The notes under the pieces: generated by a model
Told to the model about the DNA's origin: nothing
Seen by the model: the letters and a program-made list of their open reading frames with translations, nothing else
Database searches by the model: none
Position numbers and translations under genes: made by a program
From: Kiritimatiellia bacterium
Lineage (GTDB): Bacteria > Verrucomicrobiota > Kiritimatiellia > RFP12 > DVOR01
Assembly (NCBI GenBank): GCA_900771325.1
Contig: CAAGNN010000031.1
Span: forward strand, 1 to 64,000
Length of the DNA: 64,000 nucleotides
Direction of reading: 5' to 3'
Part shown: piece after piece, positions 57,681 to 64,000 of the stretch
How positions within the stretch are numbered: the stretch's first letter is position 1
How the letters are laid out: every line of letters starts with the position of its first letter

Positions 57681-58928
57681 ATGGCGCAGCTCGACCGCCC
57701 TGGCGTTGGGGCTCGCCGCGCCGCCATCTTCGCCCTCGCTCTCTGGCGCGAGCAGGGCACCTTCCCCACCCGTGCCCTCGCCACCGCGCCCGACCACGCC
57801 TTTGCCCTGGAGCTGACCGGCAGCGTCCTGCGCCACAAGGCGAGCCTGGAGTGGCTCCTCAAGCGTTGCGCCGAGCGTCTACCCGGGGGCGAACTCTGGG
57901 CCGCCCTGATGGTGGGCGCAGCCCAGCTCTTCCACCTGCCAGCCATTGCCGACTACGCGGCCATCGCCGAGACCGTCGAGGCGGCCAAGCCCCTCGGCAA
58001 GGGCGCGGCTGGCTTTGTCAACGCTGTGCTACGCCGCCTCCAACGCGAGCGCGCCCCCCTCCTCGAAGCCCTCGCCGCCGCCCCCGAGCCCCTGCGCCGC
58101 GACATCCCCCCGCGCCTCTGGACGCGCTGGGTTGCGGCCTTTGGGCTGGAGCGCACCCGGCGCATTGCCGAAGCCATCGCCACCCCGCCGCGCGTCTACC
58201 TCCGCCCCCTGCCCCCCCACTCCGCGCCGGCCACCTGCGAGCCCTCGACCGAGGACCCGCAAGGCTCCTTTACTGTCCCGCGCGGCTGCCGCATCGACGC
58301 CCTGCCCGGCTTCGCCGAGGGCCACTTTGTGGTCCAAGACCCCGCCACGCGCCACGCCATCGAGCTCTTGGACATCCGCCCCGGGCAAGCGGTTCTCGAC
58401 CTCTGCGCCGCGCCCGGCGGCAAAACCGCACAGATAGCCGCCCGCCTCTTCGCCGGCGGCGACACACGCGGCACCCTGGTGGCCAACGAGGTCAGCCCCG
58501 AGCGGCTGGAGCCCCTGCGCGACACCTTGACCCGCTGCGGCTTTGCCGAGCAAATCCGCCTGACCTCCTGTGACGGCACCCAGGCCGCCTTCGCCCTGCC
58601 CGGCGAGACCTTCGACCGCATTCTCCTGGATGTCCCTTGCAGTAATACGGGCGTCTTCGGGCGGCGGGCCGATGCGCGTTGGGGGTGGACCCTGCGCAAG
58701 TTGGAGACGCTCTGCCAGACCCAGGCCGCCCTCCTTGAGGCCTGCGCGCCCCTCCTCCGTCCCGGCGGCCGACTCGTCTACTCCACCTGCTCCATTGAGC
58801 CGGAAGAAGATGCCCGGCAAGTCGAGCGCTTCCTGGCCACCCACCCCACCTGGCACTGCCCCGAACAGCGCCTCATCTTCCCCGAAGCCAACCACGATGG
58901 GGCCTTCGCCGCACTGCTAATACACTAA
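57681..58928 (+). CDS. rsmB: 16S rRNA (cytosine-5)-methyltransferase RsmB (415 aa)
   Basis: It methylates C967 (E. coli numbering) of 16S rRNA. The N-terminal ~140 residues form the NusB-like domain (GARRAAIFALALW, FVNAVLRRL). The C-terminal Rossmann methyltransferase has motif I VLDLCAAPGGKT, motif IV with a catalytic Cys (DVPCSNTGVFGRR) and motif VI with the second Cys (VYSTCSIEPEED). The two cysteines are those expected in m5C RNA methyltransferases. It starts 3 nt after the aminotransferase stop and is the last gene of the operon before a bidirectional terminator. Confidence 0.92.
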   Translation: MAQLDRPGVGARRAAIFALALWREQGTFPTRALATAPDHAFALELTGSVLRHKASLEWLLKRCAERLPGGELWAALMVGAAQLFHLPAIADYAAIAETVEAAKPLGKGAAGFVNAVLRRLQRERAPLLEALAAAPEPLRRDIPPRLWTRWVAAFGLERTRRIAEAIATPPRVYLRPLPPHSAPATCEPSTEDPQGSFTVPRGCRIDALPGFAEGHFVVQDPATRHAIELLDIRPGQAVLDLCAAPGGKTAQIAARLFAGGDTRGTLVANEVSPERLEPLRDTLTRCGFAEQIRLTSCDGTQAAFALPGETFDRILLDVPCSNTGVFGRRADARWGWTLRKLETLCQTQAALLEACAPLLRPGGRLVYSTCSIEPEEDARQVERFLATHPTWHCPEQRLIFPEANHDGAFAALLIH

Positions 58929-58949
58929 CGGCTTGCCACACAACACGCA

Positions 58950-58990
58950 AACAAACGGGCGCTCGCGAATTGCGAGCGCCCGTTTGTTTA
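58950..58990. terminator. Bidirectional terminator between rsmB and the GGGtGRT gene
   Basis: A perfect 18-bp stem (AAACAAACGGGCGCTCGC) with a GAATT loop ends in T-rich sequence on both strands. It lies between two convergent operons. Confidence 0.9.
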
Positions 58991-59007
58991 GGGAAAGGAG
59001 CCAAGCC

Positions 59008-60006
59008 TTACTTGGAAGCCTCTTCCACTGCCACGGCCACGGCCACGGTGGCACCAACCATCGGGTTGTTGCCCATACCGATGAGGCCCATCATCTCGAC
59101 GTGCGCGGGCACCGAGGAGGAACCGGCGAACTGCGCGTCCGAGTGCATGCGGCCCATCGTGTCGGTCATGCCGTAGGAGGCGGGACCGGCGGCCATATTG
59201 TCGGGGTGGAGGGTGCGGCCGGTGCCGCCGCCCGAAGCGACCGAGAAGTACTTCTTACCAGCCAGGACGCACTCCTTCTTGTAGGTGCCGGCCACGGGGT
59301 GCTGGAAGCGGGTGGGGTTGGTGGAGTTGCCGGTGATGGAAACGTCCACACCCTCCTGCCACATAATCGCCACGCCCTCGCGGACGTCATCGGCGCCGTA
59401 GCAGCGGACCTTGGCGCGCGGGCCATCAGAGAAGGGAATCTCCTTGGTGATGGCGAGCTTGCCGGTGAAGTAGTCGAACTCGGTCTCCACGAAGGTGAAG
59501 CCATTGATGCGGCTGATGATGTAGGCCGCGTCCTTACCCAGGCCGTTGAGGCACACGCGCAGGGGCTCCTTGCGGACCTTGTTGGCCTTCATCGCAATGC
59601 CGATGGCGCCTTCGGCGGCGGCGAAAGATTCGTGGCCGGCGAGGAAGCAGAAGCACTTGGTCTCTTCGCGCAGGAGCATCGCGCCCAGGTTGCCGTGGCC
59701 AATGCCGACCTTGCGGTCGTCAGCCACAGAGCCGGGAATGCAGAAAGCCTGGAGGCCTTCGCCGATGGCTTCGGCCGCGTCGGCAGCCTTGGTGCAGCCC
59801 TTCTTGATGGCGATGGCCGCGCCGACGGTGTAAGCCCACTTCGCGTTCTCGAAGCAGATCTTCTGGATGTTCTCGGTGATTTCGTAGGGGTCGAAGCCCT
59901 TAGCCTTGCAGATCTCGCGGCATTCCTCGATGGACTTGATGCCATACTTCTCGAGGACGGGCGTAATCTGGTTGATGCGGCGTTCGTAGGATTCAAAGAG
60001 TGCCAT
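59008..60006 (-). CDS. GGGtGRT family protein (332 aa)
   Basis: The family is named after its signature, visible here as SVASGGGTGRTLHPDNMAAG near residue 275. The protein is cytoplasmic with no signal peptide. Several cysteines are present (EECREIC, KGCTK, TKCFCFLAGHESFAA), but no classical ferredoxin motif. The biochemical role of the family is not established. It is encoded 13 nt after an iron-sulfur scaffold gene in the same operon, a recurrent pairing in anaerobes, so a role in iron-sulfur or sulfur metabolism is inferred. GGAGGACACCACC precedes the ATG. Confidence 0.88.
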   Translation of the reverse strand: MALFESYERRINQITPVLEKYGIKSIEECREICKAKGFDPYEITENIQKICFENAKWAYTVGAAIAIKKGCTKAADAAEAIGEGLQAFCIPGSVADDRKVGIGHGNLGAMLLREETKCFCFLAGHESFAAAEGAIGIAMKANKVRKEPLRVCLNGLGKDAAYIISRINGFTFVETEFDYFTGKLAITKEIPFSDGPRAKVRCYGADDVREGVAIMWQEGVDVSITGNSTNPTRFQHPVAGTYKKECVLAGKKYFSVASGGGTGRTLHPDNMAAGPASYGMTDTMGRMHSDAQFAGSSSVPAHVEMMGLIGMGNNPMVGATVAVAVAVEEASK

Positions 60007-60019
60007 GGTGGTGTCCTCC

Positions 60020-60733
60020 TTATTCGTGACGGGGGTCGATGGACTTCACGGCACCCTGCTCCTCGGTCACGCGGCCGTAGGTGCCGGTGCAAGCCTTGAG
60101 CGCCTCGTTGGCGTCCTGGCCCTTCTTGACCGCTTCCATAAACTTGCCCATGTGGACAAACTCATAGCCGCAGACCTCGCTGTTCTTGTCGAGGTAGATC
60201 TTCTTGACGTAGCCCTCGGCCATTTCAAGGTAGCGCACGCCCTTCTGCGCGGTGGAGTACATCGTGCCGACCTGCGAGCGCAGGCCCTTGCCGAGGTCCT
60301 CAAGGCCGGCGCCGATCGGCAGACCGCCCTCGGAGAAGGCGCTCTGGGTGCGCCCGTAGACAATCTGCAGATAGAGTTCGCGCATCGCGGTGTTGATCGC
60401 ATCGCACACCAGGTCGGTGTTCAGCGCTTCCTGGATGGTCTTGCCGGGGAGCACTTCGGCCGCCATCGCCGCCGAGTGGGTCATACCCGAGCAGCCAATC
60501 GTCTCGACCAACGCTTCCTGGATCACGCCTTCCTTGACATTGAGCGTGAGCTTGCAGGCGCCCTGCTGCGGCGCGCACCAACCCACACCGTGGGTGAGAC
60601 CGGAAATATCCTTCGTCTCGTAAGCCTTCACCCACTTCCCCTCTTCGGGAATCGGGGCGGGGGCGTGCTTGGCGCCCTTGGCGACCATCGTCATATGCTC
60701 GACTTCGCTCGAGCAAGCGTAGGGACAACTCAT
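60020..60733 (-). CDS. NifU/IscU-like iron-sulfur cluster assembly scaffold protein (237 aa)
   Basis: The central part follows the IscU/NifU N-terminal fold: CKLTLNVKEGVIQEALVE, TIGCSGMTHSAAMAAEVLPGKT and EALNTDLVCDAINTAMREL. The cysteines in IGCSG and DLVCD and one in WCAPQQGACK could be cluster ligands. It is longer than IscU (~130 aa), with an N-terminal extension (SCPYACSSEVEHMTM) containing two more cysteines and a C-terminal ~90-residue region. It is first gene of the two-gene operon with the GGGtGRT protein and probably acts with it. AAGGAGG lies 4-5 nt before the ATG. Confidence 0.85.
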   Translation of the reverse strand: MSCPYACSSEVEHMTMVAKGAKHAPAPIPEEGKWVKAYETKDISGLTHGVGWCAPQQGACKLTLNVKEGVIQEALVETIGCSGMTHSAAMAAEVLPGKTIQEALNTDLVCDAINTAMRELYLQIVYGRTQSAFSEGGLPIGAGLEDLGKGLRSQVGTMYSTAQKGVRYLEMAEGYVKKIYLDKNSEVCGYEFVHMGKFMEAVKKGQDANEALKACTGTYGRVTEEQGAVKSIDPRHE

Positions 60734-60763
60734 GTTTCCTCCTTAAGGTTGAAAGTGGCCCCC

Positions 60764-60792
60764 ATTATACCGCACTCACGCCCCGCGCGCAA
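60764..60792 (-). promoter_or_regulatory. Sigma70-type promoter of the NifU-like/GGGtGRT operon
   Basis: On the minus strand TTGCGC (60792-60787), a 17-bp spacer and a consensus TATAAT (60769-60764) give a leader of about 25 nt. Confidence 0.8.
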
Positions 60793-60811
60793 GGGGGTGC
60801 GCCTCCGGCGC

Positions 60812-60842
60812 GTGAACGGTGAGCGGAGAACGGTGAACGGTG
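60812..60842. repeat. Degenerate short-period tag (GAACGGTG type)
   Basis: GTGAACGGTGAGCGGAGAAC followed by GGTGAACGGTG is an imperfect 7-8 nt tandem array upstream of the NifU-like promoter. Confidence 0.5.
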
Positions 60843-60870
60843 GGAGGCCCTGCACACCCTAATATTAAGG

Positions 60871-61180
60871 CGTACGCGCGCGCACGCGCGGGGCCCGGAC
60901 CGGCCTGCGGCGCAGGCCGTGCAAAACTAACTCGCCCCGGGGCCGGGGTCAACCCGGGGCGGGTCGGGGGTCAACCCGGGGCGGATAAAAATGTAAAGCG
61001 CCCCGGGGCCAAAACGAACCCGGGGCGGATGCGAGGCGAACCCGGGGCGGATGCGAGGCGAACCCGGGGCGGATGCAAGGTGAACCCGGGGCGGGTCGAG
61101 GGTGAACCCGGGGCGGATGCGCCTGAAGGTCGGCCCGGGTGCCGTTCCGCCCCCGGTCCGTCCATCGCGGTACGCGCGCA
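60871..61180. repeat. Composite GC-rich repeat, locus 4
   Basis: An alternating CG tract (CGTACGCGCGCGCACGCGCG, 60871-60890) is followed by a hairpin at 60901-60919 (CGGCCTG / CAGGCCG, a compensatory variant of the other loci), then GTGCAAAACTAACTCGCC. An array of five 22-bp units starts at 61016, 61038, 61060, 61082 and 61104 (core GAACCCGGGGCGGATGCGAG). A second short CG tract (61170-61180) closes the locus. It fills the divergent gap between the NifU-like operon and structured RNA copy 2. Confidence 0.85.
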
Positions 61181-61184
61181 AGTT

Positions 61185-61211
61185 GCTAACCGCTATCCGC
61201 TAACCGCTGAC
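61185..61211. repeat. Degenerate short-period tag (GCTAACCGCTATC type)
   Basis: GCTAACCGCTATCCGCTAAC followed by CGCTGAC, an imperfect 9-nt tandem array, lies 23 bp upstream of the -35 box of structured RNA copy 2. Confidence 0.5.
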
Positions 61212-61233
61212 GAGCGAAGTGCGCGTTTTTGCA

Positions 61234-61262
61234 TTGACATCAGAGACGGGGTGAGGTATACT
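61234..61262 (+). promoter_or_regulatory. Strong sigma70-type promoter of structured RNA copy 2
   Basis: Consensus TTGACA (61234-61239), a spacer of exactly 17 bp and TATACT (61257-61262). The conserved RNA begins 7 nt after the -10. The inverted repeat found over the promoter of copy 1 is absent. Confidence 0.88.
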
Positions 61263-61269
61263 GCGGGCC

Positions 61270-61489
61270 ACATAGTTTGATTCTGGCGATGTCCTAGACC
61301 TCTCGCCGTCTCAGACGCTAAAAGTTGCGTCACGCAACCTTTCGTTCGATGGAAACTACCACCCTCCACGCGAGAACGAACAGGCTGCGGAGACGCGCTA
61401 GGGTTATCCCTGGCGTGTTTCCCCGTACTGTTTTCTCGCAGGGCTGTGGTAGGCCTCCATCGGAAACAATCGGCAGGAGACACGCCTTT
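61270..61489 (+). ncRNA. Unrecognised structured RNA, copy 2 (about 220 nt)
   Basis: It matches copy 1 (41545-41767) almost base for base in its first ~75 nt, in the P6 hairpin and in the 3' element, but differs in P3 (61347-61353/61456-61462, CGATGGA / TCCATCG), P4 (61356-61362/61446-61452, CTACCAC / GTGGTAG) and P5 (61370-61374/61435-61439, GCGAG / CTCGC), each still complementary. GGAGACACGCC plus TTTATTGTTTTCC ends the conserved part and can pair with the 3' strand of P6. The next gene starts 117 nt further on, so it could be the leader of the 95-residue gene and the RiPP cluster, or a separate RNA. Confidence 0.8.
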
Positions 61490-61606
61490 ATTGTTTTCCT
61501 TCCCCTTGTCTGTTTGGTTGCGCGGTCGCCTCCCGATGGAGGCCTCGGCGGGTGCCGATGTGTCTGTAGCGGGAAGAGGTGTAACCCAGCCCAGGCAGGA
61601 GGGCGT

Positions 61607-61894
61607 ATGCGTGTAGATTGGAAGGCGAAGGTCATCATTCCGGATGACAACGCGAGCGGGGCGGCCGATTCGCCGCTTGCGGGGTGGCGCATTGTCAAAG
61701 CCAAGCACGGCTGGATGAACCTGCCCGACCGCGAGAGTGTGAGTACGTGGGGGACGCACCTCACGCGCGCACTCTTGGCCGAGTATCTCGCGCAGGTGCA
61801 GGTGACCGAACAGGCCCTTGCGCCCGATGAACCTCGCTATCATATCGCCGTGCCACCGTGCCAAGTGCGCTTGGAGACGCACCTGACCCCCTAA
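61607..61894 (+). CDS. Small protein of unknown function preceding the RiPP precursor (95 aa)
   Basis: I do not recognise this protein. It is soluble, with no signal peptide or membrane segment and only one cysteine (PPCQVRLETHLTP near the C-terminus); it includes GWRIVKAKHGWMNLPDRESV and a predicted helix HLTRALLAEYLAQVQV. AGGAGG lies 6 nt before the ATG, which supports translation; the longer in-frame extension runs back through the structured RNA and is rejected. It sits between RNA copy 2 and the Cys-rich precursor, 83 nt upstream of the latter, and may belong to the same transcript. A part in peptide maturation or immunity is only a possibility from position. Confidence 0.6.
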   Translation: MRVDWKAKVIIPDDNASGAADSPLAGWRIVKAKHGWMNLPDRESVSTWGTHLTRALLAEYLAQVQVTEQALAPDEPRYHIAVPPCQVRLETHLTP

Positions 61895-61977
61895 CTCTTT
61901 CCCGCGAGGCGACTTTGGCGTGTGCCGGAGGCTTCGCGGTGTCACAATGGGGCCAATGCCCCAGAAAGGAGCCTACT

Positions 61978-62115
61978 ATGGCTTATCAGAAACCCGAAGT
62001 CGTGGCGAAGTCTGCCGCGAAGGAATCCTTCGTCGCCGGCTGCCCGGCGGAAAAGGTCCAATGCACCGATTGCTACTGGAACAACCAGCAGTGCATGTGC
62101 GGTCCTTTGAACTAA
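61978..62115 (+). CDS. Cys-rich RiPP precursor peptide (45 aa)
   Basis: This is a short peptide with a leader-like part (YQKPEVVAKSAAKESFVAG) and a cysteine-rich core after residue 21: Cys at 22, 29, 32, 39 and 41, plus YWNNQQ between them. AAAGGAG lies 7 nt before the ATG. Two radical SAM genes with N-terminal RRE/PqqD-like regions follow, so it is very probably a ribosomally made peptide modified by radical chemistry such as thioether or C-C cross-links. The KPEVVAKSA...FxAGCP style recalls Clostridial Cys-rich precursor families, from memory and not verified. The mature product is unknown; cleavage after Gly21 is a guess. Confidence 0.8.
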   Translation: MAYQKPEVVAKSAAKESFVAGCPAEKVQCTDCYWNNQQCMCGPLN

Positions 62116-62124
62116 GGGCCGTGT

Positions 62125-62152
62125 GGCACCTCCGCCTTCGGGCGGGGGTGCC
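62125..62152 (+). terminator. Attenuator-like hairpin between precursor and maturase genes
   Basis: GGCACCTCCGCC and GGCGGGGGTGCC pair (one G-T) around a stable TTCG tetraloop, followed by TTATATATAAGGAGG. The T-run is weak, so it is probably a partial terminator or 3' stabiliser that keeps precursor mRNA in excess over maturase mRNA. Confidence 0.65.
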
Positions 62153-62173
62153 TTATATATAAGGAGGAAGACG

Positions 62174-63529
62174 ATGAGGTTAAGGGCGGATGTCTTTGTG
62201 CGGCACGCGGAGGGGGAGTCGCTTGTGGCGGCGCCGCGGCGTGGGGGGAGTTTGGTGTTGCAGGGGGCGGAGGTCTTCTTGGAGGCGATTCCACGTGGGG
62301 CGGCACCCGGGGTGACGGTTGAGGAGATTGCCGATCGGGTGGCGGCGGCCTTTGAGTGCTCCGTGGCCGAGGTGGCGGCGGATGTGCGCGACTTCGTGGC
62401 ACTGCTCGCGCGCGAAGGGTATCTGGAGGGAATGGAGAGCCCGGCGGCCGGGGTCAGCGCCGGAACACAGGCGGCAACGGTTGCGGCAGAGGCAGAACCT
62501 GAAGATGAAGAGACTGCGCTGGGGGACTTCTACCGCCGGCACGGATTGCCCGCCGAGTTGCATCTGGATTTGACCGATGGCTGCAACGAACGTTGCGTCC
62601 ACTGCTATCTGCCGAGCGGGCGGGCACACTTCATTGAGCGGGAGCTGGCCTTCAAGGTGTTGAGGGAGTTCCGTGCGGCAGGGGGGCTGACGGTGATGAT
62701 TTCGGGGGGAGAGTGCCTCTTACACCCGGACTTTGAGGCAATTGTGCGGGAGGCACGACGGCTGGAGCTGAATATCATCCTCCTCTCGAACCTTACGCGG
62801 TGCACAGCGCAGACGGTGGCACTCCTCCGGGAGGTGCAGCCGCAGTTCGTGAACGTCTCGCTCTACGCGGCCCAGGCCGAAGTGCACGATGCCATCACGC
62901 GCCTGGCGGGCTCGTGGGAGAAGACGGTCCGGGCGATTGACGCACTCTTGGCGGCCGGAGTGCCGGTGCGTCTGGCCACGCCGCTGATGCGCCCCAATCG
63001 CCACGCGGTAGCGGGGTTGCAAGCCTTTGCGCGCGAACGCGGTGTCCACGTGATTTTCGACTGCGACATCTTTGGGCGGATGGACCACGACTGCTCGAAC
63101 CAGGCAGTCGCCCTCACCCTCGCGGAGTTGGAGGCGCTCCTGCGCGAGCACGGGGCGGCCTTGCTCCATCCGCCGGCGCCGGCAGCGCGCTGTGCGTGCG
63201 AGGCGAAGGTCTGCGACATTGGCGATGCGCGGCTGAATGTCAACGCCCAGGGCGACTACTATCCGTGCGACGGTTTCCACGGAATGGTGCTGGGCAACGC
63301 GCACCGCGACACGCTTGAGGCCGTCTGGCACGGCGAGAAGCTGAATGCGCTACGCGCTTGGCGCAATCGCGACTTTGGCGCGTGTGGCACCTGCGCGAAT
63401 CGGGCGTGGTGCAAGGTCTGCGCCATGCGCAACTTTAATGAAACGGGCGATTGCTTTACCCACGCGCCGGTGCGGTGCGCGGTGGCGGCGCTCAAGCGGC
63501 AAGTGGCCCTCGGGGCGAAAGGAGTCTAA
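62174..63529 (+). CDS. Radical SAM/SPASM peptide maturase with N-terminal RRE (451 aa)
   Basis: Residues ~1-100 resemble a PqqD/RRE domain that binds the precursor leader (VTVEEIADRVAAAFECSVAEVAADVRDFV is split by motif breaks in that region). The radical SAM cluster is C137-x3-C141-x2-C144 in TDGCNERCVHCYLP, followed by GGxP-like ISGGECLLHPDF and the TIM-barrel core. The C-terminal SPASM region contains ARCACEAKVCDIG, YYPCDGFHG, CGTCANRAWCKVCAM, GDCFTH and VRCAV, enough cysteines for two auxiliary 4Fe-4S clusters. AAGGAGG precedes the ATG. It lies 58 nt after the precursor gene and 2 nt before the next radical SAM gene. Confidence 0.9.
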   Translation: MRLRADVFVRHAEGESLVAAPRRGGSLVLQGAEVFLEAIPRGAAPGVTVEEIADRVAAAFECSVAEVAADVRDFVALLAREGYLEGMESPAAGVSAGTQAATVAAEAEPEDEETALGDFYRRHGLPAELHLDLTDGCNERCVHCYLPSGRAHFIERELAFKVLREFRAAGGLTVMISGGECLLHPDFEAIVREARRLELNIILLSNLTRCTAQTVALLREVQPQFVNVSLYAAQAEVHDAITRLAGSWEKTVRAIDALLAAGVPVRLATPLMRPNRHAVAGLQAFARERGVHVIFDCDIFGRMDHDCSNQAVALTLAELEALLREHGAALLHPPAPAARCACEAKVCDIGDARLNVNAQGDYYPCDGFHGMVLGNAHRDTLEAVWHGEKLNALRAWRNRDFGACGTCANRAWCKVCAMRNFNETGDCFTHAPVRCAVAALKRQVALGAKGV

Positions 63530-63531
63530 GA

Positions 63532-64000
63532 ATGGTTTTGCGATTGGCACGGCAGACGTTTGTGCGCCATTACGGGGAGTTCTCGTATCTCTTTGGCAAG
63601 GTGACGGCCTTTGACCAGGTCTTCCGCCACGCCGAGCCCTTCCTGCGGCCGCTGACGCGCGAGGCGAAGGATTGGGAGGCGGTGGTCGATGAGGTGTGGC
63701 ACGCCTTTGAGGGCGTTTCGCGTGCCGAGGTGGCGGCGGACTTCGAGGCCTTCATCCGCCCGCTGATTGAGGCGGGGGTTATCCTGTGCGGCGCATCACC
63801 CGAGGCCTTGGAGGCGCTTGAACCGCGCTTTACCTACGCGGTTGATGACCCCAAGACCCTTGCGAACGAGAAGGTCTACACCCAGGCAGAAGCCGAGGCC
63901 CTGCCGGCCACGCTCCTGGATCGCTACTTTGCCGAGCACCCGACGCTCTTTTCTCTGCAGTTAGACATCACCCAGGCCTGCACCGAGCGTTGCCGCCACT
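63532..64000 (+). CDS. Second RRE-radical SAM maturase, truncated by the window edge (156 aa seen)
   Basis: It starts 2 nt after the preceding stop, with AAAGGAG upstream. The N-terminal ~100 residues are PqqD/RRE-like (RQTFVRHYGEFSYLFGKVTA, EVAADFEAFIRPLIEAGVIL), homologous in layout to the first maturase. The last visible residues are LDITQACTERCRH, with C150 and C154 of the CxxxCxxC motif; the third cysteine codon would begin at position 64000, which is T as required. Two tandem maturases for one precursor suggest two successive or heterodimeric modifications. The rest of the gene and any transporter or protease lie outside the window. Confidence 0.85.
   Translation, partial: MVLRLARQTFVRHYGEFSYLFGKVTAFDQVFRHAEPFLRPLTREAKDWEAVVDEVWHAFEGVSRAEVAADFEAFIRPLIEAGVILCGASPEALEALEPRFTYAVDDPKTLANEKVYTQAEAEALPATLLDRYFAEHPTLFSLQLDITQACTERCRH

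Overview
The window looks like a piece of a GC-rich, diderm (Gram-negative), anaerobic bacterium, most likely an uncultured member of the PVC group (Kiritimatiellota, Lentisphaerota or Verrucomicrobiota). This is an inference from gene content. Lol lipoprotein-export genes and a beta-barrel outer-membrane protein indicate an outer membrane. A reverse rubrerythrin with a PerR-like regulator, a polyferredoxin, and a GGGtGRT/NifU-like pair indicate anaerobic iron-sulfur metabolism. Very large secreted beta-helix, BspA-type, discoidin and cohesin/dockerin proteins are typical of PVC gut or sediment bacteria. No rRNA, tRNA, CRISPR array, transposase or phage gene was seen.

Layout. 1-27.7 kb (minus): a two-gene surface operon, a 1,432-residue secreted transglutaminase-like/discoidin protein followed by a 7,636-residue secreted beta-helix giant, with a promoter at 27.7 kb and a terminator at 0.3 kb. 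27.8-33.3 kb (plus): a candidate small RNA, rubrerythrin-PerR, then an operon of an unknown protein, a UDP-glucuronate decarboxylase-like enzyme and a UvrD/PcrA-type helicase. 33.3-36.6 kb (minus): LolC/E-like permease, LolD and a SEDS (FtsW/RodA) protein. 36.7-39.7 kb (minus): a BspA-like leucine-rich repeat protein. 40.2-41.4 kb (plus): nagA. 41.5-51.6 kb (plus): a structured RNA, an AT-rich P-loop gene, then a surface operon (BspA-like, cohesin/dockerin, cohesin, beta-barrel OMP interrupted by an in-frame stop). 51.7-58.9 kb (plus): DUF362 protein and polyferredoxin, then a WalJ-type metallo-beta-lactamase, adenine deaminase, aminotransferase and rsmB. 59.0-60.7 kb (minus): the NifU-like/GGGtGRT pair. 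61.2-64 kb (plus): a second copy of the structured RNA, a small unknown gene, and a RiPP cluster (Cys-rich 45-residue precursor and two radical SAM maturases, the second cut by the window edge).

The most notable signals are these. (1) A ~220-nt structured RNA is present twice, each copy behind its own strong sigma70-type promoter, with three long-range helices supported by compensatory changes between the copies and a possible terminator/antiterminator switch; I do not recognise it. (2) The RiPP cluster sits directly downstream of one RNA copy. (3) A composite dispersed repeat (alternating CG/Z-DNA-like tract, small hairpin, 22-bp CCCGGGGCGG-containing array) occurs at four loci, three of them divergent intergenic regions. 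(4) Two 143-144 bp MITE-like elements with long inverted arms are present. (5) Several genes appear to be transcribed as leaderless mRNAs.
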